A DNA stretch of 14,007 bases from an uncultured Verrucomicrobiota bacterium (GCA_903905395.1 CAIVGD010000110.1:1-14007), one strand, 5' to 3'. Shown: positions 1 to 7,753, counted from the first letter of the stretch. Numbers and translations are program-made. The notes: a model not told the origin generated them from the sequence alone.

Positions 1-635
1 CCCACCTTCTCATCGTCGACGACGACGCCATCCTCGCTCCCTCCGACCTCGCCCACCTTCTCTCTTCCGCTCAAAAACACGGTGCCGGTTCCATCGCCCC
101 CTTCCTCGTCAACTCAGCCAACCAACTCCAGGAAGTCCCCGAACCAGCCTCCTGGTCCCTCGCCCGCTCCTTCCGTTCAATCGGCCAAAACCTTTCCGCC
201 GCCCGCGCTCTGGCTCCCACCGGTTATCCCATGGCTTGGTGCATCGGCCCCTGCCTGCTCGTCGACCTCCCCACCTGGCTTCGCGCCGGCCCACCCCGCT
301 CCGACATGATCGCTTACGGAGACGACGTCGAGTTCACCCTCCGCCTCTCCGCCGCCGCCCCCGCATGGGCCGAATCCTCGGTCACCGTCATCCACGACCC
401 TCCACCATCCCCCACCAGCCCCGATGCGGAAAAAACTCATCGCGCCAAATTCGGCATGCTCCTGCAAAACCTCGCCTTCACCTGCGTTGTTTCACCCCGC
501 CCACGCCACCTCCCCCTTTATCTTATCGGCAACGCCCGCCGTTTCCTAAAAACCTTCGGCTTCACTCCCTCCAACATTTTAGAAGTCACCCGCCGCTACA
601 CCCTCGGTCTCTTCGGCTTCCCCGCTGGCCGATGA
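1..635 (+). CDS. Family 2 glycosyltransferase, C-terminal part (5' end outside window)
   Basis: Reading from position 3, an open frame of 210 residues runs in from the left edge and stops at TGA 633-635. Near its start is HLLIVDDDAIL, a hydrophobic strand ending in DDD, which fits the DxD metal and nucleotide-sugar site of GT-A enzymes. About 100 residues later comes GDDVEFTLRLS, the acidic (G)DDxE motif that usually carries the catalytic base in GT2 enzymes. The intervening YPMAWCIGPCLLV stretch resembles the acceptor-side strand of such enzymes. No membrane segment is visible in this part. It would transfer a sugar from a nucleotide donor to a glycan or lipid acceptor in the cytoplasm. The sugar and linkage cannot be told. 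The epimerase downstream suggests a surface-polysaccharide locus. The sense strand is unusually rich in C and T. The family call is fairly firm; the substrate is unknown. Confidence 0.8.
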   Translation, partial: HLLIVDDDAILAPSDLAHLLSSAQKHGAGSIAPFLVNSANQLQEVPEPASWSLARSFRSIGQNLSAARALAPTGYPMAWCIGPCLLVDLPTWLRAGPPRSDMIAYGDDVEFTLRLSAAAPAWAESSVTVIHDPPPSPTSPDAEKTHRAKFGMLLQNLAFTCVVSPRPRHLPLYLIGNARRFLKTFGFTPSNILEVTRRYTLGLFGFPAGR

Positions 636-782
636 CTTCGCTACCAAAACTTCCAACTTCAAAACCACCTTCGCACATTCCCACCCTCTCTCCCTTCTGA
701 CTTCAACTTAATCTTAAACTTCAACTGCCTCCCCCCTCCCCAATCTTCTCGCTTCCCCGAAGCAAACTTCCATACTCATCTC
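636..782 (+). other. G-poor intergenic leader before the epimerase gene
   Basis: This 147-bp gap between two + strand genes is nearly free of G: I count 6 G in the 120 bases from 661 to 780. It is built of C/T tracts and short AACTTC-like motifs. No Shine-Dalgarno sequence precedes the ATG at 783; the last bases before it are CATACTCATCTC. I see no clear -35/-10 pair and no hairpin. It could be an unstructured leader that aids initiation without Shine-Dalgarno pairing, or simply a result of the strand bias seen across the left edge. Confidence 0.5.
700..726 (+). repeat. Short direct repeat ACTTCAACT, two copies
   Basis: ACTTCAACT occurs at 700-708 and again at 718-726, with an 18-bp step and an AT-rich spacer (TAATCTTAA). 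A related ACTTCCAACTTC lies at 649-660. The step of nearly two helical turns would suit a regulator binding one face of the DNA. In a segment of such low complexity the repeats may also be chance. Confidence 0.35.
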
Positions 783-1238
783 ATGCTCGAAGGTTTAAAA
801 ATCCTCCCCCTCGTCCAGCACTGCGACGATCGCGGACGCGTCATGGAAATCCTCCGCAAGGACGATCCCCACTTCGCCGGCTTCGGCCAAGCCTACTTCA
901 GCTCCATCTACCCAGGCGTCATCAAGGCATGGCACGCCCATAAAAAACAAACCGACTGCATGTCCATCATCCATGGAATGGCCAAAATCGCCTTCTACGA
1001 CGACCGCCCCGCCAGCCCCACCAAAGGGAAAACCCACAGCATTGTCGTCGGCGAACACCACCGCGTTCTCATCCAGATCCCTCCCGGCATCTTTCACGGC
1101 TTCAAAGCCATCTCCCCCAACGAGGTCCTCATCATCAACCTCCCTTCTGAACCCTACGACCGCAAAAACCCCGACGAAATCCGCCGTCCCTGGAACGATC
1201 CCGCCATCGGCTTCGATTGGGATACCCGCTTTAAGTAA
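783..1238 (+). CDS. Short RmlC-like sugar 3,5-epimerase (dTDP-4-dehydrorhamnose 3,5-epimerase family)
   Basis: This 151-residue cupin-type protein is shorter than classical RmlC (about 180 residues) and matches the short epimerase-like branch. VIKAWHAHKKQTD (residues 47-58) corresponds to the RmlC strand with the catalytic His, probably His51. IPPGIFHGFK (99-108) is the cupin strand with a second conserved His. The end, NLPSEPYDRKNPDE followed by WNDPAIGFDW, matches the family's C-terminal Tyr and the DDP...DW signature. The family epimerises C3 and C5 of a 4-keto-6-deoxy sugar nucleotide, usually on the way to dTDP-L-rhamnose. No rmlA, rmlB or rmlD is in view, so another deoxysugar, or a non-catalytic or isomerase variant, is possible. 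The start is the first ATG of the conserved frame and has no Shine-Dalgarno sequence. A terminator follows. Confidence 0.85.
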   Translation: MLEGLKILPLVQHCDDRGRVMEILRKDDPHFAGFGQAYFSSIYPGVIKAWHAHKKQTDCMSIIHGMAKIAFYDDRPASPTKGKTHSIVVGEHHRVLIQIPPGIFHGFKAISPNEVLIINLPSEPYDRKNPDEIRRPWNDPAIGFDWDTRFK

Positions 1239-1362
1239 CCTCTCCACTTTCCCGCTCTTCGTCCTCAGCCTCCCTCACCTTCCCGCTTTCTCCCTTCTGC
1301 CGCAGTTAGCCGTTAGCTCGTCGTCCACTAACAACTATTCACCAATCGCTAATCACCATTCT

Positions 1363-1386
1363 TTAGGCCTCCATGCCTAATTTTTT
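1363..1386 (+). terminator. Intrinsic terminator after the epimerase gene
   Basis: TTAGGC (1363-1368) pairs perfectly with GCCTAA (1375-1380) around a 6-base loop, and TTTTTT follows at 1381-1386. This is a standard Rho-independent layout for + strand transcription and lies 125 bp beyond the epimerase stop. On the - strand the hairpin is followed by AGAATG, not a U tract, so it should not serve the convergent ABC gene that ends at 1397. Confidence 0.75.
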
Positions 1387-1396
1387 ATGAAAAGGA

Positions 1397-3163
1397 TTAT
1401 TTGAGAGCACCCGTCGCTTGCCAGAGTTTCCAATAGGCACCCTTCCGCGTCAGTAATTCCTCGCCTTTTCCTTCTTCGACGAGACGCCCCTTTTCCAACA
1501 CGAGAATCCGATCCGCCCGATGCGCGGCGTGGAGTCGATGAGTAACCAGCAGGGTGGTCGGCCGGGTCATCAGATGACCCAACACATCCAGTAGTTCTTT
1601 TTCTGTCGCGGGATCCAGCGCGCTCGTTGGCTCGTCCAACAAGAGGATCGGCGCATCCCGAAGAAAAGCCCGCGCGATGCCAATCCGTTGCCTCTGCCCC
1701 CCGCTCACCATCACCCCCCTCTCTCCCACCGAAGTGTGGTACCCTTGAGGCAAAGCCCGAATGAACTCGTCCGCCTGCGCTTCCTGCGCAGCTTTTTCAA
1801 TTTCACGAAAGGAGGCGGTAGGTCGGCCGTAAGCAATATTCTCCCGAACCGTGCCGTTGAGGAGGACAGTTTCCTGAAGGACGAGAGCTTGCCGGGCCCG
1901 TAAATCTTTCTTGGCCACCGTGCGCAGGTCGATTCCGTTAAATAGAATACTCCCTTCCGTCGGATCATAAAAACGGGGCAGAAGTGATAGGAGGGTCGTC
2001 TTGCCCGCCCCAGTTCCCCCCACGACCGCCACCGATTCGCCAGGCTCAACCGTGAAACTGAGATGATGCAGAACCTCGTCCCCTCGCGGATACCGAAACC
2101 CCACATCGCGAAATTCGATTCTTCCGGAAGCCGCCGGCAAGCGGACAGGTTTCACCGGATCCGGCACCTCGTCCGGAGTATCGAGCACCTCGAAGACCCT
2201 CTGCGCCGCCGCCGCCGCTCCCTCCATTGACCACGCGGTGTAACTCAACTGCTCGAGCGGCGAGTACAACATCCCCAGATAAGCGAGGAAAACGAGGAGG
2301 TCGCCCAACGTTAATCTTCCCGCCGCCACCTCCCCCGCCCCCGCCCAGAGCAAGAACGCCGTGCCTGTGGCGAGGAGCGTCCCGACCACCAGCGTGCTGG
2401 CCACGTTCGTCATCGAGAGGCGTAAATTCGCTTCGAGAGCCTGCCGACATTCGCGCCGAAAAAGATCCACCTCGTGCGACTCCCGGCCAAACGCATGGAC
2501 CACGCGGATGCTTGAAAGCCCCTCACTCGCCCGTGCGAGCACGTCACTTTCCTGAGCCTGCAAGGTGGCCGTCTCCCGCCGAATCCGTCCGGCGTACCGC
2601 GAGATCGCCAACACCAGAAAAGGAACCACCCCGAGCGAGAGAAAAGCGAGTAATGGACTCATCTTGAGCATGACGACAAAGGTCCCGACCAGCGTCAGAA
2701 CCGATCCAAGAATCGTGGCAAAGCCCCGGTTGAAATAGGTCTGAATGGCCTGGGCATCGTAGGCCACGCGAAAACTGGAATCAGAACTCCTTCTCACATC
2801 ATGAAATCGCAGAGGAAGAGATTGCAGGTACGCATACAGTTCCGTCCTCACTCGAAGCAAAGCACGTAAGCCGACTTCGATCAGGGTATACGTCTGGGCG
2901 AGGTTGACGGCGCCCCAAAGGAGATGAAGTCCCACCAGCGTCCCGCAGGCCAACGTCAAGGCGGAGGAAAAGGACCAGACCCCTGCGAGAAAAGGAACAC
3001 TGATCCCGCCATGCGGCGAGCGCAGGACTTCATCCACGACAAACTTCAAGGGCCAAGGCTTAAGCAGGTTTAGCCCGGTGGCCGCCACCAGTAGGGTTAA
3101 GGCGACCAGAATGCGCCCCACAAAAGGCTGGTAATACCGGAGGATACGGAAAACCAGATTCAT
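1397..3163 (-). CDS. ABC exporter half-transporter, fused membrane and ATPase domains (MsbA-like)
   Basis: The 588 residues show the type IV exporter plan. The N-terminal membrane domain covers about residues 15-310, with hydrophobic spans near 17-34, 65-90, 148-166, 169-187, 258-276 and 285-300. The nucleotide-binding domain covers about 348-575. It has Walker A GGTGAGKTT (382-390), Q-loop Gln430, signature VSGGQRQR (486-493), Walker B ILLLDEP with catalytic Glu511, D-loop SALD and H-loop His542, so all ATPase residues are present. The protein would form a homodimer in the inner membrane and flip a large lipid-linked or polymeric substrate outward, as MsbA does with lipid A. Its ATG overlaps the stop of the GH-GT2 fusion gene (ATGA at 3160-3163), so the two are probably made together. 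This hints that the cargo is the fusion enzyme's product. The specific substrate is not evident. Confidence 0.92.
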   Translation of the reverse strand: MNLVFRILRYYQPFVGRILVALTLLVAATGLNLLKPWPLKFVVDEVLRSPHGGISVPFLAGVWSFSSALTLACGTLVGLHLLWGAVNLAQTYTLIEVGLRALLRVRTELYAYLQSLPLRFHDVRRSSDSSFRVAYDAQAIQTYFNRGFATILGSVLTLVGTFVVMLKMSPLLAFLSLGVVPFLVLAISRYAGRIRRETATLQAQESDVLARASEGLSSIRVVHAFGRESHEVDLFRRECRQALEANLRLSMTNVASTLVVGTLLATGTAFLLWAGAGEVAAGRLTLGDLLVFLAYLGMLYSPLEQLSYTAWSMEGAAAAAQRVFEVLDTPDEVPDPVKPVRLPAASGRIEFRDVGFRYPRGDEVLHHLSFTVEPGESVAVVGGTGAGKTTLLSLLPRFYDPTEGSILFNGIDLRTVAKKDLRARQALVLQETVLLNGTVRENIAYGRPTASFREIEKAAQEAQADEFIRALPQGYHTSVGERGVMVSGGQRQRIGIARAFLRDAPILLLDEPTSALDPATEKELLDVLGHLMTRPTTLLVTHRLHAAHRADRILVLEKGRLVEEGKGEELLTRKGAYWKLWQATGALK

Positions 3164-5748
3164 GAAGCCACTGGCTTTTCAGAAACGGGGATAAGCTGGG
3201 CGCGCCTAGCCGCCGCGCGAACTAGATCCCCCACTCTTCTCCGCAACTGCCAGCCCGTCCATAGCCAACCCATCCCGGCCAAAGCCAAAATTCCTAGGAA
3301 TGCCGGCAGGGCTGCCCGATAGGAAAGCCCCACAAGAACGTCCGCCGTCACCGCCGTCAGCGCAAAAAGCACGCTGAATGTGCTGGGTACGATGCCTTGG
3401 TGGACGCGGGTCAAACGCCGACCGTGTGGATAAATTTCGGTTAATGTGCGGAGCCGGATATGCCACCACCGGTTGGCAAAAATCTGGATGTCCCACGGAT
3501 TCCACCCCGTGTCTTGGGCGTAGCGCCAGCCTTCCTCCTCAAGGATTTTTTCCACCTCTTCCAAAAGAGCGATCCGCTCTTTTCCCTGCTCACTCCAGAA
3601 GGCCAGTTCCCGCGACCGCAAAAGGGGCATCGGCGGACCAGCACCCTTTTCCGGCGTCTGGACCACGGAGTCTGGCGTCCTCTTCCCCCTAAGCCAGGTG
3701 AAGTAACGAGCCCAATCCCGGACGAGGGGCTGGAGGAGGGCGAGATAAAAAACCGTCAACCGAGCGAGAACGGTGTCATGTCGCGGCTCCACCCGAGCCA
3801 CCACCATGAACGAAATTGCCGGCAGAAGCGTGGCCGCCAGCATGAGCAAAGGAAGAATTCGCAGAGGCTCGATCTGGATGGAAACGAGAAAGACAAAAAG
3901 CGTGAGCGCATTCCACTCCAATCCGCTGACCAGCTGAGTCCACGGCGCGGCGGGCTTGGGGTAGAGACACTGGAAAAAACCCATTCCGAAAACGCCGTGA
4001 TAAATGATCGGCCGGTGAAAGATCCTCTCGAACCGCGGCAGGCCGTAAATCACCCCCTTCCATCGTGCGGAACCCTGAGGATCGAAATACTGCATGTGCT
4101 TAAATCGCAGCATGGCCTCGGCCTCCCCATATCCCTTCTGCTGCCGGAAGTAAGCCTGCATCGTAAAACGCCGATGATGCCAAACCAGCGCACTCGGACT
4201 GAACCCGATGCGGTGACCGGCCTGCATTAACCTCCAGCACACATCCACATCATCCCCCGCCGTCCTAAACTCGGGATCGAATCCGCCGATCTCCTCCAGC
4301 GCGGTGCGCCAGTACGCCATGTTGCAACCCGGAATGTGTTCAGCTTCCGTATCACTGAGCAAGACATGGGTTGGGGCACCCGGGCAAGCCGCCACCGCAG
4401 CCCCCACCGGGCCTTGAGCCGGCGGGTGTAGGTTGGGTCCACCCACCGCCGCATACGAATTTTGTAAAAGAGTGGCCACCAAAAAATAAAGCCAGTCGGA
4501 ATCCGGCATGCAGTCCGAATCCGTGTAGGCGATCACCTCTCCGCCCGCCGCCTGCCAACCCACATTGCGGGCCACCGAAAGACCCCGGTTGGGCTGAAGA
4601 ATATTTTTGACCAAAGGAAAATCCGCCACAATCGATTGCGTCGAATCCTTCGATCCGTCATCCACGAGGATCACTTCGTAATCCGGGTAGTTGATTTTTT
4701 GCAGAGCCTCCAGACAACCGCGGAGCGTGGCCGCCCCATTGTAACTGCAGACCACAACGGAGACCTTGGGCGTCCTCGGTAACGGAAATTTTTCCACCAA
4801 CCGGTCCTGAGGGCCGAGGGTCTTCGGAGAGAGGGCCCGGTATGCGAGTTTGGGTTGACGATCGCGCCGCACCAGACCGAAGGCCCAATCCTCCACATCG
4901 ATGCCGTCGGTAAACCACTCGTCCGTCCAAGAAAACAGGATCGTCCCTGCCAGTCCGCCACGAAACACTTCATCCCAGTGCAGTTCCAGAAGGTTGGCCT
5001 GCTCGTCTTCGCTGTGGCGGATCGTATCCATGCCGAACTCCCCCAAGACCAGAGGCCGATCCTCCGCCAGATTCTGCAGGCGCGAGAGGTAAGCCCGCAG
5101 ATCGGGCCCGCGATGAAGATAGACGTTGTAGGAAAGAAAGTCCGTTTCCTTGGGCAAGAGATATTCAGTAGAAGGAAAGTTTGCGTAAGCCGCCAAAGCC
5201 TCGGAGTCCTCGTCCTTGACGATGCGGGCCAGCGAATCCAGAAATCCCTCGACCCGCTGAGGCCCGTACCAGCGGACCAAGTCGGGAGGAATCTCGTTGT
5301 CCACATAGTACCCGAGGATCGCGGGATGCCCCGAAGCCGCCCGGGCCGCGCGCCGCACCGATGCTCTGATCTCCCGACGCACCGCGCCGTCATCCAGAAA
5401 AAGCACCCGCCTCTGCCATGGCACGGTCACCATGACCCGTAAGCCATTTTCCGCCGCCAAATCCAAGAACCACTTGGGCGGGGGGTGGTACACCCGCAGG
5501 GTGTTGAAACCCGCCGCAGTTATCAGTCGGAAATCCCGAGTCACCGTCTCCGGAGTCCCGAGATGGTCATCCCCCTCCCGGAACGGGCCGTACGTCACCC
5601 CTTGGATAAAAAACTTATTTTCTCCCGCAAAGAGAAATTTACCCCGCACGCAGACCCTCGGCCCGCTCAGCCCCATCGGGCGGGTCTTGGTCTCGGCTTC
5701 CGGTGATATCTTCCAGGCCGGGAAGAGCGGAGCAGGGGTGGAACTCAC
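3160..5748 (-). CDS. Fusion of glycoside hydrolase-like TIM barrel, GT2 glycosyltransferase and membrane tail
   Basis: The 862 residues form at least three parts. Residues about 30-310 resemble retaining (clan A-like) glycosidases: FFIQGVTYGPF, FNTLRVYHPP, VDNE with Glu152 as likely acid/base, and VLGEFG with Glu237 as likely nucleophile. Residues about 327-550 are a GT2 domain: VSVVVCSYNGA, LVDDGS (361-366), TDSDC (409-413, DxD) and GDDVDVCWR (498-506). QQKGYGEAEA stands where processive synthases carry QxxRW. Hydrophobic spans lie near 612-627, 630-651, 659-676, 786-806 and 813-832. Residues about 710-782 (RELAFW, WRYAQDTGWNPWD, RWWHIRLRTLTEIYPHGRRL) are an unrecognised soluble domain. No signal peptide is seen, so the hydrolase and transferase domains should both face the cytoplasm. 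The start is a GTG within the proA stop (GTGA). It may make and trim or cyclise a glycan for the ABC exporter that overlaps its 3' end. The product is unknown. Confidence 0.85.
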   Translation of the reverse strand: MSSTPAPLFPAWKISPEAETKTRPMGLSGPRVCVRGKFLFAGENKFFIQGVTYGPFREGDDHLGTPETVTRDFRLITAAGFNTLRVYHPPPKWFLDLAAENGLRVMVTVPWQRRVLFLDDGAVRREIRASVRRAARAASGHPAILGYYVDNEIPPDLVRWYGPQRVEGFLDSLARIVKDEDSEALAAYANFPSTEYLLPKETDFLSYNVYLHRGPDLRAYLSRLQNLAEDRPLVLGEFGMDTIRHSEDEQANLLELHWDEVFRGGLAGTILFSWTDEWFTDGIDVEDWAFGLVRRDRQPKLAYRALSPKTLGPQDRLVEKFPLPRTPKVSVVVCSYNGAATLRGCLEALQKINYPDYEVILVDDGSKDSTQSIVADFPLVKNILQPNRGLSVARNVGWQAAGGEVIAYTDSDCMPDSDWLYFLVATLLQNSYAAVGGPNLHPPAQGPVGAAVAACPGAPTHVLLSDTEAEHIPGCNMAYWRTALEEIGGFDPEFRTAGDDVDVCWRLMQAGHRIGFSPSALVWHHRRFTMQAYFRQQKGYGEAEAMLRFKHMQYFDPQGSARWKGVIYGLPRFERIFHRPIIYHGVFGMGFFQCLYPKPAAPWTQLVSGLEWNALTLFVFLVSIQIEPLRILPLLMLAATLLPAISFMVVARVEPRHDTVLARLTVFYLALLQPLVRDWARYFTWLRGKRTPDSVVQTPEKGAGPPMPLLRSRELAFWSEQGKERIALLEEVEKILEEEGWRYAQDTGWNPWDIQIFANRWWHIRLRTLTEIYPHGRRLTRVHQGIVPSTFSVLFALTAVTADVLVGLSYRAALPAFLGILALAGMGWLWTGWQLRRRVGDLVRAAARRAQLIPVSEKPVAS

Positions 5749-6989
5749 TCCCGGATTTGGCCGCGGCCTGCGACCACATATTTGTAGGAGGTCAACTCCT
5801 CCAGCCCCATCGGGCCCCGCGCATGAATTTTATCAGTGCTGATCCCGATCTCCGCGCCGAAACCGAATTCCGCCCCATCCGTGAAACGCGTCGAGGCGTT
5901 CCAGTAAACGGCCGCCGAATCCGCCCCACGCAGGAACTGTTCCGCCGCCGCCCGATCCTCCGTGATGATCGCGTCCGAATGATGGCTCCCATGTTTCTCT
6001 AAATGTTCCAATGCCCCTTCCACCCCATCCACCACCCGGATGGCCATCGTCAGATCGAGATACTCCGTTTCCCAGTTTTTTGGAGCCGCCAGCTTCTCAC
6101 CCGCCGCTTTCGCCGCAGCCTCATCCCCGAAAAGTTTCACCCCTTGCAACCGCAGGGCCTTGACCAGCCGGGGTAGGATTTTCTCCGCGCCCACCCGATC
6201 CACCAAAAGAGTCTCCGCCGCGTTGCAGGTGGCTGGGCGTTGGCACTTGGCATTCACCGTGATCGCCTCCGCAATGGCGGGATCGGCCGCACGATGAACA
6301 AAAATATGACAGACCCCGTGGGAATGCTTGATCACGGGAACCCGCGCATGCTCCAGCACCATCTCGATCAGTCCCTGACCTCCCCGAGGAATAAGAAGAT
6401 CTATAACTCCTTCCAATCTGCACATCTCCGGAATACTGTCCCGCCCCTCATTCTCCACCAAGGCGACCACCTCGGTGGGGAGTCCCCTCTTCACCGCGGC
6501 TTCCCCAAGCGCATTCGCCAAAGCCCGGTTGCTCTTGTTCGCCTCCCGTCCTCCCCGCAATAAAGTGGCGTTGCCCGTCTTCAAACAAAGCACCGCGCTG
6601 TCCACCGTCACGTTGGGTCGGGATTCGTAAATGATTCCGATCAACCCGATCGGCACGCGAATTTTGGAAATCTCCAGTCCGTTGGGACGGCTCCATTTTT
6701 TCAACACTTCTCCCACGGGATCCGGCAGGGCTGCCACCTGACGCACTCCCGCCACCATTTCCGCAAACCGCTTGGCGTTCAGTTCCAACCGGTCAAGCAA
6801 AGCGCCCGAAATTCCTGCGGCCTTCGCCGACTTCACATCCTCCTGGTTGGCCTCCGTGATTTCTTTCCGGCGTGATTCGAGTTGGTCGGCCATTGTGAGC
6901 AGGAGAATATTTTTCTCCTCCGTGGAGAGTCGGGCCAGTTGGCGCGCCGCCGCCTTGGCCCGCCGGGCCAGTTCCACCACCGCGCTCAT
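5745..6989 (-). CDS. proA: Gamma-glutamyl phosphate reductase (glutamate-5-semialdehyde dehydrogenase) ProA
   Basis: A full-length 414-residue ProA, the usual size. It catalyses the NADPH-dependent reduction of gamma-glutamyl phosphate to glutamate-5-semialdehyde, the second step of proline synthesis, in the cytoplasm. Signature segments are all present: VPIGLIGIIYESRPNVT (112-128), the KTGNATLLRGGREA region (137-150), the catalytic Cys255 in RPATCNAAET, and the C-terminal GFGAEIGISTDKIHARGP (376-393) with GLEELTSYKY. The ATG overlaps the proB stop (ATGA at 6986-6989), a common arrangement for making kinase and reductase together, since they hand over an unstable intermediate. The 3' end overlaps the start of the GH-GT2 fusion, which is not a usual proBA partner. 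No broken or missing residues were noted. Confidence 0.97.
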   Translation of the reverse strand: MSAVVELARRAKAAARQLARLSTEEKNILLLTMADQLESRRKEITEANQEDVKSAKAAGISGALLDRLELNAKRFAEMVAGVRQVAALPDPVGEVLKKWSRPNGLEISKIRVPIGLIGIIYESRPNVTVDSAVLCLKTGNATLLRGGREANKSNRALANALGEAAVKRGLPTEVVALVENEGRDSIPEMCRLEGVIDLLIPRGGQGLIEMVLEHARVPVIKHSHGVCHIFVHRAADPAIAEAITVNAKCQRPATCNAAETLLVDRVGAEKILPRLVKALRLQGVKLFGDEAAAKAAGEKLAAPKNWETEYLDLTMAIRVVDGVEGALEHLEKHGSHHSDAIITEDRAAAEQFLRGADSAAVYWNASTRFTDGAEFGFGAEIGISTDKIHARGPMGLEELTSYKYVVAGRGQIRE

Positions 6990-7753
6990 TTTGCCACCAG
7001 TGTTCCGGGAGGGGCTCGCAGAACGCTTTTCCGAAGGACGCCCGCTTCCCTCCCATCCGCAATCACCACGGGAATTCCACGGCTCATCGCGAGACGGGCC
7101 GCCTCCAACTTGGAAAGCATACCCCCGACCGATCCCTCACTCCCTGCTCCACCGGCACAGGCCAAGATCTTGGCATCGATTTTTTTCACGCGGCGGATTA
7201 GTCGCCCGCTTCCGTCGGGTAGGCTCATCAAGCCGGGCGCATCGGTCAAGATCACCAGACGATCGGCTTGGGCAAGGATCGCCACGTGCGAGGAAAGTCG
7301 GTCGTTGTCCCCGAAGGCGTTGAGCAAGGCGATTTCTTCAAACGACAGGGCGTCGTTCTCGTTGAAAATCGGCACACATTTTTTCAGACGCAGGAGAGTC
7401 TGGAGGGTGGCGCGTGTGTTGGCGTAGATGCGACGGCTATCGAGATCCCACGAAGTTAAAAGAATCTGTGCGGCCAACAGGCGGTGAGGTGCGAGCGCAG
7501 AGCCGTAGGCTTTCATCAAAAGCGGTTGGCCAATCGTTGCGCAGGCCTGCATTTCGGGCCGGGAGGTGGGACGCTGGCGCAGTGCGAGAGCCTGCATCCC
7601 GGCGCGGATAGCTCCGGAGCTTACGAGGATCACTTCATGGCCGGAGCGGCGCAAACCCGCGATCTGATCGGCCCAGCGACGTATCCGACCTAGGGCCAGA
7701 CCTCCCGCATCGGCGGCGAGAAGGCTGCTGCCGATTTTAATAACGAGTCTCAT
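6986..7753 (-). CDS. proB: Glutamate 5-kinase ProB, short form without PUA domain
   Basis: This 255-residue amino-acid kinase catalyses ATP-dependent phosphorylation of glutamate, the first and usually proline-inhibited step of proline synthesis. Visible motifs are VIKIGSSLL (4-12), VSSGAIRAGM, FNENDAL, the FGDNDRLSSHVA substrate loop, TDAPGL, and VGGMLSKLEAA, which replaces the usual GTGGMxTKxxAA. The chain ends at GTLVAK, where many ProBs (about 370 residues) continue into a PUA domain; forms lacking it are known. I place the start at ATG 7753, not 24 codons upstream, because homology begins at MRLVIKIGSS, GAGGAG lies 8 bases before it, and the extension would run into the upstream gene. 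It overlaps proA at the 3' end. Confidence 0.95.
   Translation of the reverse strand: MRLVIKIGSSLLAADAGGLALGRIRRWADQIAGLRRSGHEVILVSSGAIRAGMQALALRQRPTSRPEMQACATIGQPLLMKAYGSALAPHRLLAAQILLTSWDLDSRRIYANTRATLQTLLRLKKCVPIFNENDALSFEEIALLNAFGDNDRLSSHVAILAQADRLVILTDAPGLMSLPDGSGRLIRRVKKIDAKILACAGGAGSEGSVGGMLSKLEAARLAMSRGIPVVIADGREAGVLRKSVLRAPPGTLVAK

Noticed and set aside
3460..4230. 256-codon open frame on the + strand
   Set aside because: It lies fully antisense to the fusion enzyme gene, which has clear GT2 motifs. Its translation is low-complexity, rich in Pro, Arg and His, with no domain.
4671..5442. Long overlapping frames on both strands inside the fusion gene
   Set aside because: Frame shadows of the GH and GT domains, with Arg/Trp/Ser-rich, domainless translations.
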